Positions 1 to 5,178 of a stretch of DNA of 7,297 nt are shown here, piece after piece. Positions within the stretch are counted from its first letter, which is position 1; each line of letters opens with the position of its first letter. The stretch covers positions 1-7,297 of the forward strand of contig JABHIC010000097.1 in the NCBI GenBank assembly GCA_018671205.1, given 5' to 3'. The notes below the pieces were generated by a model. That model was given only the letters and a program-made list of their open reading frames with translations, ran no database searches and was not told the origin of the DNA. The DNA is from Gammaproteobacteria bacterium. GTDB taxonomy: Bacteria; Pseudomonadota; Gammaproteobacteria; GCF-002020875. The translations under genes and the position numbers were made by a program.

Positions 1-84
1 ATAAGTAGTGTCGTAACTGGTTATGGATTACACCTGAGCCTTGCTCTTTTTGAAAGGTGTATTTCGTGCCAGTTTTGACGTGGA
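1..84 (+). other. Possible IS30-type transposase 3' remnant
   Basis: No intact gene is visible here. Just before the repeat at 85-112, the plus strand reads as a short stretch resembling V-F-R-A-S-F-D-V followed, after a one-base shift, by G-Y-A-L-I-I. This is similar in layout to the V-F-K-E-A-T-G-M-D-V ... G-Y-A-L-V-T end of the frame at 540-1022 on the other strand. That suggests the tail of an IS30-family transposase pointing rightwards. The similarity is short and the frame is interrupted, so this is a weak call. Confidence 0.25.
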
Positions 85-112
85 GGTTATGCACTTATTA
101 TACGAATTCAGG
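85..112 (+). repeat. Left arm of 28-bp imperfect inverted repeat
   Basis: This segment is the inverted partner of 533-560. Read inwards, both arms begin GGYTATGCACTT and end TTCAGG, and 22 of 28 positions agree. Similarity stops sharply after CAGG, which marks an element boundary. The arm overlaps the last codon and the stop codon of the gene at 108-506. It is probably either the terminal repeat of a small mobile unit or the outer end of one of two convergent IS30-like remnants. Confidence 0.6.
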
Positions 113-506
113 TAGATTTATTATTAACTGCCGCATCTATTACTATTTCAGCATCATGGTATTTAAAAGACGTAAATGCAAACCTACTTAAGATTTTATT
201 CTTAATACCGATAAAATCATCTAGTTCAACTTGCCCGCCTATTGTTTCAAAAACAAAGCTATTATGTTTGTTTTTATATTTTGTAACTACAATCTCTACT
301 TCTTGATTAACTGTACCAGTAACCTTAATAAATCTATCTGTATCTCTAACATGATGAGTAACAAAGCCACTTAAATACTCCACATTTATAGCATCAGGAA
401 TCAAATCAGATATCTTCTGCTGCAACTCGGCTTTTACTTCAAAAACAGAAAATATCAGCATGAAGTGTATTAAAGATAAAGAAAAAACTTTCAGTATATT
501 TTTCAT
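108..506 (-). CDS. Small AT-rich secreted protein, function unknown
   Basis: The predicted protein has 132 residues. I chose the ATG at 506-504 over the TTG six bases upstream because an AGGA Shine-Dalgarno sequence lies 8 nt before it. The N-terminus (M-K-N-I-L-K-V-F-S-L-S-L-I-H-F...) is a clear Sec signal peptide: a short lysine-containing start, a hydrophobic core of about 18 residues, then a likely cleavage after V-K-A near residue 26. The mature part of about 106 residues alternates charged and hydrophobic residues and looks like a small, mainly beta periplasmic protein. It has no cysteines and I recognise no motif. Base composition is clearly more AT-rich than the btu genes, suggesting transfer. 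The stop TGA and last codon lie in the inverted repeat at 85-112, so the original C-terminus may have been cut by an insertion. No family assignment is possible by eye. Confidence 0.6.
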   Translation of the reverse strand: MKNILKVFSLSLIHFMLIFSVFEVKAELQQKISDLIPDAINVEYLSGFVTHHVRDTDRFIKVTGTVNQEVEIVVTKYKNKHNSFVFETIGGQVELDDFIGIKNKILSRFAFTSFKYHDAEIVIDAAVNNKST

Positions 507-532
507 AAACAAGATCCTGTTTTTTATAACGC

Positions 533-560
533 CCTGAACTCAAGTAACAAGTGCATAGCC
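533..560 (-). repeat. Right arm of 28-bp imperfect inverted repeat
   Basis: This is the inverted partner of 85-112 (22 of 28 bases identical). On the minus strand it also encodes the last residues (G-Y-A-L-V-T, stop) of the transposase-like frame at 540-1022. In some IS30-family elements, as I recall, a conserved GCACTT...TTGAATTC-type sequence covers the end of the transposase gene and the terminal repeat. That would place the IS end at about 533. Together the two arms bracket the secreted-protein gene. Confidence 0.6.
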
Positions 561-1022
561 CTGTGAACTTTTCACATCCATTCCTGTGGCTTCTTTGAAC
601 ACCTCATAAGGGGGTTTGAAGCCTAGCAGGCTATTGAAATAAGCCTTCAATTTTATTCGCCAGTGCTTTCCAAAATTACGCATCCACACCAGATTGAAAA
701 CGGCAAAGGTCCGCTTACTACGAAGAATACGCTGAGCCCCCTCAGCAAACCAAAGCCCTTTCCAGAGAGAGCTGAGTAGCCAGGTACCACCTATTGAACG
801 AACTGAGATGAAATCAATCTTACCAGTGCCCTTCTCTAGAGAAAGGTTGCCACTAGCATGCAACAGTCCATTGATCAGTGAGTGGGCGCCAGCAGCCTCA
901 ACCATCTCAAGGCGCCCTAGATTTGCATCTATCCGATGTTTTGGTTTTCCCTTGTTGTCACGATAGGCCCCTATCAGCTTGACGTACTTGCGAGGCCCTG
1001 ATGTAGTGACTTTTACATACAT
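540..1022 (-). pseudogene. Transposase remnant, IS1634-like N-term joined to IS30-like C-term
   Basis: The frame is open for 160 codons, far shorter than either transposase family. Residues 1 to about 60 (M-Y-V-K-V-T-T-S-G-P-R-K-Y-V ... A-N-L-G-R-L) match the usual start of IS1634-type (IS4 group) DDE transposases. Residues about 75-115 (I-G-G-T-W-L-L-S-S-L-W-K-G-L-W-F ... R-T-F-A-V-F-N-L) also fit the region before the first catalytic segment. From about residue 130, L-L-G-F-K-P-P-Y-E-V-F resembles the R-x-x-L-G-Y-K-T-P-x-E-V-F tail of IS30 transposases, and the frame ends G-Y-A-L-V-T. No DDE catalytic core remains, so the product cannot be an active transposase. The simplest origin is a deletion between two neighbouring insertion sequences in the same orientation. 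The family names rest on recalled motifs. Confidence 0.6.
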
Positions 1023-1262
1023 GCCTCTACTATAGCCCTACAAAATAGATACACAAGATGTGCGGGAATTTTTTTTCTCCTACATGAAAACTCACAAAAA
1101 TACAGATAGAACCTCACAATTCAGTCAGTTACATTAAAAATGGAGAGAAAATCAGGTTCTAGCTGTCGAACTCAGCCTCCCCTATGATCAACGCCTCCTC
1201 TTTGAAGGTGAGACGTATCACATCGAGAGGGACGCACTGGTGTGCGCCTTGATCTTGAGCGC
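1023..1262. other. AT-rich spacer, no recognisable gene
   Basis: Positions 1023-1150 are AT-rich, include an eight-T run near 1071, and presumably contain the upstream end of the truncated IS1634-like element; I could not identify a terminal repeat. On the minus strand an open frame continues to a stop at about 1159, with a protein-like tail (D-V-I-R-L-T-F-K-E-E-A-L-I-I-G-E). I cannot assign it to a family, and it has no convincing start of its own. Confidence 0.3.
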
Positions 1263-1264
1263 TA

Positions 1265-1366
1265 TAAGCGCGATCCAATTCGCACAGCATGGCCGAGACC
1301 CCGTTTCTGGTTGTTGTGTCACTTTTTAACGGTCTTTTTAAAGCAGGGAGAAACAACAACGCTCAC
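1265..1366 (-). pseudogene. RelE/ParE-type toxin remnant
   Basis: The GTG start (1366-1364) overlaps the antitoxin stop by four bases (GTGA), the usual translational coupling of such pairs. The translation V-S-V-V-V-S-P-C-F-K-K-T-V-K-K is the typical beginning of a RelE/ParE-superfamily mRNA-interferase-like toxin. A stop at 1321-1319 ends it after 15 residues. The same frame then continues with H-N-N-Q-K-R-G-L-G-H-A-V-R, matching the family pattern K-K-L-H-x-N-Q-K-x-x-L-D-x-A-V. So the first lesion is a nonsense codon, and homology fades by the second stop at 1264-1262. The catalytic C-terminal half is not recognisable, so the toxin is dead. Confidence 0.6.
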
Positions 1367-1543
1367 GGCTGGTTGTCGCCAAAGGCATATTCTGAGAGCT
1401 CCCCATCTTTGGCCTCTTCTTTGGCAATGAGAATTTCCTGAATAAAGGAGTAGGGTAGATCTGGATCTCTCTTCGGCAATCTTGCCAGTCCTTGACCAGT
1501 ACTCCACCTGTTTTGGTTCTATTGCAAGGGAAGTGGTCTTCAC
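1363..1543 (-). pseudogene. ParD-like antitoxin, frameshifted
   Basis: One frame reads P-K-Q-V-E-Y-W-S-R-T-G-K-I-A-E-E. After a one-base shift at about 1466-1471 the next frame reads D-P-D-L-P-Y-S-F-I-Q-E-I-L-I-A-K-E-E-A and runs to a stop at 1365-1363. Joined, these match the ParD-like antitoxin family (R-S-x-x-K-Q-x-E-Y-W-x-x-x-G-K-I-A-E-E-N-P-D-L-P). The consensus N codon (AAT) appears as AGAT here, so a single inserted base explains the shift. The N-terminal DNA-binding part upstream of P-K-Q is poorly preserved, and the start codon is uncertain. It lies directly upstream of, and overlaps, the toxin remnant. The recognition is from motif memory but the two-frame pattern is clear. Confidence 0.65.
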
Positions 1544-1632
1544 TTGATGCCCCAGAACAGTAGTCCGTTACAAGAATTTGGGTATTTGGCTCAGCGTGGG
1601 AAATGATTTTCACGGTAAAACCGCACAGAGAC

Positions 1633-1664
1633 AAAAATGGCCTCTGAAATCTCTTTCAGAAGCC
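1633..1664 (-). terminator. Rho-independent terminator
   Basis: Arms 1654-1664 and 1639-1649 pair at 10 of 11 positions around a 4-nt loop. On the minus strand the hairpin is followed by ATTTTTGT. It could end the btuCDF transcript, whose last stop is about 200 bases upstream, and the transcript from the promoter at 1799-1827. There is no T-run in the plus direction. Confidence 0.65.
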
Positions 1665-1792
1665 ACAATCCTCCATTGATGGTTATTATTATTGTTATTT
1701 TCGGCTCATCCCCAACATTACGTCTTTTGGAACTCCGTATTATTATTAAGTTACTTATTAAACTACTGGAACCTCACTCCTCCTGTAGCTGG
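1633..1792 (-). ncRNA. Candidate small RNA of about 160 nt
   Basis: A near-consensus promoter at 1799-1827 and an intrinsic terminator at 1633-1664 face the same way, about 160 nt apart, with no sizeable open frame between them. The predicted transcript begins near 1792, contains a purine-rich GGAGGAGTGAGG stretch near its 5' end and a long A/T-rich middle, and ends in the terminator hairpin. I do not recognise a known RNA family. A tiny peptide cannot be excluded, for example a 7-codon ATG frame around 1700-1725. This is an inference from signals only. Confidence 0.3.
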
Positions 1793-1798
1793 ATACGA

Positions 1799-1827
1799 AC
1801 TATATAGAGCAAAAAGAGGGGTGTCAA
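1799..1827 (-). promoter_or_regulatory. Sigma-70 promoter, minus strand
   Basis: On the minus strand TTGACA (1827-1822, a perfect -35) is followed after exactly 17 bases by TATAGT (1804-1799, five of six matches to the -10). It lies just after the end of btuF and points away from it, towards the terminator at 1633-1664 and the toxin-antitoxin remnant. It is the best-matching promoter in the window. Confidence 0.55.
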
Positions 1828-1870
1828 CCTATTGTTTTTACAATAATAAGATAATAATATCCTAATATAG

Positions 1871-2719
1871 TCATAATCTCTTCTGGCGGGCCGTTTGCAG
1901 TGCCTCACAAACCCGCTCTGCCCCGACAACCAGACGAGGGCCGTGGCGCTGTATAATATCCGGTGGAACATGGTAGAGGTTGTCCTGTTGAACCGCCTGT
2001 AGCATGGGATAGTCTCGCCAGCTATCCAGCCACTCCGGGCGCGCGCTCCCCATCCCACTGGCAATAATTGCCTCTGGATCCTGCTCCAGCGCCGCCTCTA
2101 CGCTAACGCGGGGAGAGAGTGAGGAGAGCGCCCCAAAGACATTCACCCCACCACACAACTCCACCACATTACTGATAATCTGTTTCCCGTTCACGGTCAT
2201 CAAGGGTTGGTTCCAAACCTCATAAAAGAGACGTACCGGTCGGCTCTTACGATAGCGCTCGCGTATCTGCTGTAACCTCTGCCGATAGGCTGTGGCACGT
2301 CTGCGGGCCTCTCCAGCCACACCAATACGCCGCCCCAACTGCTCCATCACCTCCGCAACCGCCTCTAACTGTTGCGGTTCGGTGACGACCACCTCAAACC
2401 CCAGTGAACGCAACCGCCCCAGCTCTGCCGGGGCATTGCCACTCTCCCAAGCCACAATCAGGTCCGGCATCAGTGACACAATCGACTCCAGATCGAGACG
2501 GTCATAACGCCCCACCCGGGGGATTTGGCTTGCCGCCTGCGGGTAGTTGCTGTACTCCACAGTACCCACAATCTGCTCCCCGGCACCAATCTCAAAGAGA
2601 ATCTCTGTCAGATTGGGGGAGAGGCTAATAATCCGACTCTTCACCTTTCCACTCTCCTGCGCTGTCGCCACCACACTCTGCAGTAGCAATAGTAATATTA
2701 TCCACCATTTTTCACTCAT
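1871..2719 (-). CDS. btuF: Cobalamin-binding periplasmic protein BtuF
   Basis: BtuF captures vitamin B12 in the periplasm and delivers it to the BtuCD importer. The protein has 282 residues, close to the usual 260-290. Residues 1 to about 21 (S-E-K-W-W-I-I-L-L-L-L-L...) form a Sec signal peptide with likely cleavage near A-T-A; there is no lipobox cysteine, so the protein should be soluble. The mature protein follows the class III binding-protein pattern: R-I-I-S-L-S-P-N-L-T-E-I-L-F near residues 29-42, G-A-G-E-Q-I-V-G-T-V-E-Y-S-N-Y-P, P-R-V-G-R-Y, then P-D-L-I-V-A-W-E. A helical backbone segment around 130-155 and a second lobe with N-V-V-E-L-C-G-G-V-N-V-F follow. Its ATG overlaps the btuD stop by four bases (ATGA), so it is the last gene of btuCDF. 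The family also includes haem and siderophore binders; gene context and the riboswitch opposite support B12. Confidence 0.87.
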   Translation of the reverse strand: MSEKWWIILLLLLQSVVATAQESGKVKSRIISLSPNLTEILFEIGAGEQIVGTVEYSNYPQAASQIPRVGRYDRLDLESIVSLMPDLIVAWESGNAPAELGRLRSLGFEVVVTEPQQLEAVAEVMEQLGRRIGVAGEARRRATAYRQRLQQIRERYRKSRPVRLFYEVWNQPLMTVNGKQIISNVVELCGGVNVFGALSSLSPRVSVEAALEQDPEAIIASGMGSARPEWLDSWRDYPMLQAVQQDNLYHVPPDIIQRHGPRLVVGAERVCEALQTARQKRL

Positions 2720-3486
2720 CGAACCAGATAGGCGATCTGCCCCCCCTCCTCAATTCGTCTCATCCCGGTCTCATAGAGACGCTCCACCCGCTCTAGTGTC
2801 ACCATCTCAGACAGTGCTCCCTGCTCCACTTCACCCCCACCATACAGGAGCAGTAGATGGGTGCAGTGGCGAATGGCAAGATTGATATCATGCAGTGCCA
2901 TCACGACCCCCCCCTCTCTCTGTAAGGCATCCGCCACCACCGCCGCAAGTGCCGCCTTCTGGTGGCGGGGATCGAGGTGTGCCTCCGGCTCATCCAATAG
3001 ATAAAGCTGGGGTTGCTGTGCCAGAATGGTGGCCACCGCAACCCGTCGCCGCTCTCCCCCCGAAAGGGTATCCACGAGACGGGACTCCAGCCCGCTCAAT
3101 GCCATCTTTTCGATCACCCGCTCCACAATCTCCAGATCAGCCGGCTGCTCCCCTCCCAACATTGAGATATGGGGATGTCGCCCCATCATCACCTGCTCCA
3201 GAACCGTAACCGGAAAGATATCATCCTGATGCTGAAACAACAGCCCCACCTTGCGGGCAATCGCCCGGCGACTCATCTGCTGCAGGGGCTCGGTGGCCAG
3301 GCTGATCTGCCCCGAGTCAGGCGGGTGTAGGCCGCAGAGTGAATGCAGCAGAGTACTCTTACCAACCCCATTGAGCCCCAACACGCCCCACACCTCGGCC
3401 GGTCTCAACGCCCAATCCAGGGCATCACAGAGCGACTTCCCGCCCATCGACAGAGAGAGCTGCTGCACGGATAGAATCGCTCTCAT
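2716..3486 (-). CDS. btuD: Vitamin B12 ABC importer ATPase BtuD
   Basis: This is the cytoplasmic ATPase that drives B12 import through BtuC. The 256 residues carry a complete ABC set: Walker A G-L-N-G-V-G-K-S-T (37-45), Q-loop Gln85, signature L-S-G-G-E (141-145), Walker B L-Y-L-L-D-E-P (161-167) with catalytic Glu166, D-loop H-L-D (170-172) and switch His199 in A-L-H-D. Length and layout are typical of the FecE/BtuD/HmuV group. Its start overlaps the btuC stop by four bases (ATGA) and its stop overlaps btuF in the same way, implying coupled translation. An eight-G tract lies at the Gly192-Gly193-Val194 codons (2907-2914). On sequence alone a siderophore or haem ATPase is possible, but the B12 receptor and riboswitch next door favour BtuD. 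Confidence 0.87.
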   Translation of the reverse strand: MRAILSVQQLSLSMGGKSLCDALDWALRPAEVWGVLGLNGVGKSTLLHSLCGLHPPDSGQISLATEPLQQMSRRAIARKVGLLFQHQDDIFPVTVLEQVMMGRHPHISMLGGEQPADLEIVERVIEKMALSGLESRLVDTLSGGERRRVAVATILAQQPQLYLLDEPEAHLDPRHQKAALAAVVADALQREGGVVMALHDINLAIRHCTHLLLLYGGGEVEQGALSEMVTLERVERLYETGMRRIEEGGQIAYLVR

Positions 3487-4484
3487 CGACCACTCCGCTG
3501 TAGCAGGTAGAGAAAGAGGGGGACACCCAACATTGCGGTAACCACCCCCACCGGTAACTGCTGAGGCGCCAGCAGAGTGCGTGCCAGGGTATCCGAGAGG
3601 ATCAACAGCCCACCGCCCAACAGCACCGAGGCGGGAACCAGCAGACGGTGATCTCCCCCCCCCATCAGGCGAATCATATGGGGAACCACCAGGCCGATGA
3701 AGCCCACACTACCCGCCAGCGTCACTGCCGTTGCGGTCAACAGGGAGGCGAGCAGAAACAGCACCAGCCGCAGCCGCTCCACCGAGACCCCAAAAGCAGC
3801 CGCCTGCTCCCCCCCTCGTGCCAGTACATTAATCTCTCGTGCCATCAGGTAGGCCAATACGCTGCCCAGCAGTAGTAGCAGCAGCTCCCAGAGAGGCAGG
3901 GTAGGCTGCCCCAGATCCCCCATCAACCAGAACACCATACTACGCAGGGTCTGATCAGGGCTGACCGCAAGCAGAAAGGTGATGATTGAACCCCAGCCCG
4001 CCGCCACCACCACCCCGGTAAGCAGCAGGCGCATCGGCTCCCAACTGCCGCGCAGACGGGCGAGACCAAATACCAGCAGCATCGAGAGCAGTGCCCCCAC
4101 AAAAGCAGCGGGAGCCATCCATACGCTGGATGCCCCCAATAGCAGGATCAGTAGTGCGGCCACTGCAGCACCACCAGAGACCCCCAGCACATAGGGGTCT
4201 GCCAGTGGGTTTCTCAGTAGCACCTGCATCAGCAGCCCCGCCAGTGCGAGCAGTCCACCCACCACAAAGGCTGCGACAATCCGGGGCAGTCTCAGCTCCA
4301 GCACCACGGTGGCGCGTACCCCCTGCTCCTCTCCCAATAAAATCTGCCACAGCGTAACCCACTCCAGATGGCTGCTACCCAGTTTCAGTGCCAACAGTAC
4401 CGTAAGCAGCAGAAAGAGCAGCAGCAGAAGAGGCAACAGTAGTGGCAAGCTACGGCTCATGGTGACAGGCATTTCATCGGACAT
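3483..4484 (-). CDS. btuC: Vitamin B12 ABC importer permease BtuC
   Basis: BtuC is the inner-membrane permease, working as a dimer with BtuD. The 333 residues are very hydrophobic, with about ten membrane spans as in the FecCD family. Family motifs are present: L-R-L-P-R-I-V-A-A-F-V-V-G near residues 62-74, then L-L-R-N-P-L-A-D-P-Y-V-L-G-V-S-G-G, and G-F-I-G-L-V-V-P-H-M-I-R-L near 265-277. The end P-V-G-V-V-T-A-M-L-G-V-P-L-F is also characteristic. The chosen ATG (4484) gives a ten-residue hydrophilic start; a GAGG lies 12 nt upstream, rather far. Methionines 5 and 9 are alternative starts. It is the first gene of the minus-strand operon. I found no B12 riboswitch and no convincing promoter on this strand upstream. 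A nine-G tract encodes M-G-G-G-D (3655-3663). Confidence 0.87.
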   Translation of the reverse strand: MSDEMPVTMSRSLPLLLPLLLLLFLLLTVLLALKLGSSHLEWVTLWQILLGEEQGVRATVVLELRLPRIVAAFVVGGLLALAGLLMQVLLRNPLADPYVLGVSGGAAVAALLILLLGASSVWMAPAAFVGALLSMLLVFGLARLRGSWEPMRLLLTGVVVAAGWGSIITFLLAVSPDQTLRSMVFWLMGDLGQPTLPLWELLLLLLGSVLAYLMAREINVLARGGEQAAAFGVSVERLRLVLFLLASLLTATAVTLAGSVGFIGLVVPHMIRLMGGGDHRLLVPASVLLGGGLLILSDTLARTLLAPQQLPVGVVTAMLGVPLFLYLLQRSGR

Positions 4485-4623
4485 ATTCGGATTTTACCTC
4501 TTGAAGGAGCCCTCCAAGAAATAGTAATTTTTATGTGCGTGCAAGCAGCAGCCGCACGGAAAAGTGCATTTTTGAGCTGCCCCGAACTTATGAAACCATT
4601 CATACTCCGTTCGTTAGATAAAG
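4485..4623. promoter_or_regulatory. Divergent spacer upstream of btuC
   Basis: This is the space between btuC and the btuB leader promoter. On the minus strand an 8-bp hairpin (4500-4518, three-base loop) sits immediately before the GAGG sequence of btuC, and a GTGCG/CGCAC hairpin lies at 4535-4557. Neither has a following T-run. No cobalamin aptamer core (such as the B12 box) occurs in the minus direction, and no good -35/-10 pair was found for btuC. Confidence 0.35.
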
Positions 4624-4652
4624 TTGACCTCTTATCCACTCCCCGCTAGGAT
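4624..4652 (+). promoter_or_regulatory. Sigma-70 promoter of the btuB-tonB leader
   Basis: TTGACC (4624-4629, five of six) and TAGGAT (4647-4652, four of six) are separated by exactly 17 bases. The predicted start near 4659 falls a few bases before the first aptamer helix, as expected for a riboswitch leader. A GATAA-N10-TTATC inverted repeat (4617-4621 and 4632-4636) straddles the -35 and might be an operator, but it is short. Confidence 0.55.
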
Positions 4653-4666
4653 TCGCACCCTGACTT

Positions 4667-5030
4667 AGGTTCTCTTTTGTTCAAAACGGTTCAAAAGGGT
4701 GAAAAGGGAAGTCTGGTACGCATCCTCAGATGCCATTCCAGCGCTGCCCCCGCAACGGTAAGTGAGTACAAACAGGGCGCTGATACCACTGTGTCGTAAG
4801 ACATGGGAAGGTGCCCCTGATGATCCGCAGAGATCACTCATTAACCTGGAATCCTCGGTTGAGCGCGAAAAAGAGGCGTAAGAGATTAATGTGCATGGTG
4901 AATTTACAAATCACGTGGTCACCTTTTTGGTGATGAGTGCATTTTTAAATTTGCCAGGTGCATTAAGACCTTGCGTCGACTTTCGTGATTCAACTGAGGA
5001 TTCCAGGTGTAAGCCCGGAGACCTGCCTGA
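4667..5030 (+). ncRNA. Cobalamin riboswitch with greatly expanded peripheral arm
   Basis: The aptamer binds cobalamin and represses the downstream uptake genes when B12 is plentiful. Recognisable parts in order are: the 5' strand AGGTTCTC (4667-4674); AAAAGGGAAGTCTGG (4702-4716), with a small GCATC/GATGC hairpin (4719-4733) and the CCAG that closes it (4738-4741); the conserved core GCTGCCCCCGCAACGGTAAG (4743-4762); the B12 box region ACCACTG (4785-4791) with a TGTC-GTAA-GACA tetraloop hairpin (4792-4803); and GGGAAGG (4805-4811). The closing strand AAGCCCGGAGACCTGCC (5011-5027) includes GAGACCT (5018-5024), which pairs back to the 5' strand. This closing strand is almost the same as that of the E. 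coli btuB leader. Between GGGAAGG and the closing strand lie a TGATC/GATCA hairpin (4821-4836) and a hairpin of about 165 nt (4844-5008). Typical cobalamin aptamers are about 200 nt; this one spans about 360. Confidence 0.9.
4844..5008 (+). repeat. Giant rod-like hairpin inside the riboswitch
   Basis: The pairing can be followed base by base. The helices are 4844-4863 with 4989-5008 (20 bp unbroken), 4864-4870 with 4981-4987 (7 bp), 4875-4882 with 4970-4977 (8 bp), and 4886-4906 with 4946-4966 (20 of 21). The tip adds 4908-4914 with 4937-4944 (7 bp, one bulge) and 4919-4923 with 4929-4933 (5 bp, TTTTT loop). That is about 67 pairs, nine of them G-U, with only one opposed mismatch inside a helix and short internal loops between helices. 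The open frames in this stretch have no coding features. It is either a peripheral arm of the aptamer or an inserted hairpin element. Confidence 0.8.
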
Positions 5031-5178
5031 GCCTATTTGCGGCACTATCGCGGCGGGCGGTACCCAGGCAATTCGAGTATGGTCTCTACTCAGACCTCTC
5101 CCTGCTTGGCTACTCTGACCTCCCCCTTGTGCTGTCCATTCAAACTCATACGCGGGCGTGCGTATCAGGAGCAGAGCA
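5031..5178 (+). promoter_or_regulatory. Riboswitch expression platform and btuB RBS
   Basis: This leader between aptamer and receptor has no T-run terminator, so control is probably at translation. GGTCTC (5081-5086) is complementary to aptamer closing bases GAGACC (5018-5023), and CAGGCA (5065-5070) to TGCCTG (5024-5029). Hairpins GAGTA/TACTC (5075-5079 and 5087-5091) and GGTCT/AGACC (5081-5085 and 5092-5096) overlap and exclude each other. A hairpin ATACGC/GCGTAT (5148-5165) ends directly before the Shine-Dalgarno AGGAG (5167-5171). CTCTG near 5113-5117 could pair with CAGAG just after the AGGAG. The exact switch is inferred. Confidence 0.45.

Noticed and set aside
513..560. Integron attC-like ends (GGGCGTTATAA next to a gene on the minus strand)
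   Set aside because: The sequence resembles the end of a Vibrio-type attC, but no matching inverted core lies at the required distance on either side, and there is no integrase. The 28-bp inverted repeat explains the site better.
1159..1359. Open frame of 66 codons on the minus strand
   Set aside because: Its first half overlaps the toxin remnant in a different frame and it has no good ribosome site. The tail looks protein-like but matches no family I know.
1338..1634. 98-codon open frame on the minus strand
   Set aside because: It overlaps the frameshifted antitoxin, whose motifs lie in the other two frames, so this is probably a by-product of decay.
1830..1845. TATTGT-TTTT-ACAATA hairpin after btuF as a terminator
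   Set aside because: It is a weak AT-only stem without a following T-run on the minus strand; the GC-containing hairpin at 1633-1664 is far better.
1774..2064. 96-codon open frame on the minus strand within btuF
   Set aside because: It is out of frame with btuF, which has clear family motifs here; the composition is Arg-rich, as expected for a shadow frame.
4535..4557. GTGCG/CGCAC hairpin as a terminator between the divergent genes
   Set aside because: No T-run follows on either strand, and the stem is only five bases.
4891..5118. Open frames inside the btuB leader
   Set aside because: They cross the hairpin and the conserved aptamer closing strand, where base pairing explains the sequence; there is no protein family signal.
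5158..5178. GTG at 5158 as the btuB start
   Set aside because: It would lie inside the 5148-5165 hairpin, lacks its own Shine-Dalgarno and adds a charged extension to the signal peptide; the ATG at 5179 has a good AGGAG.
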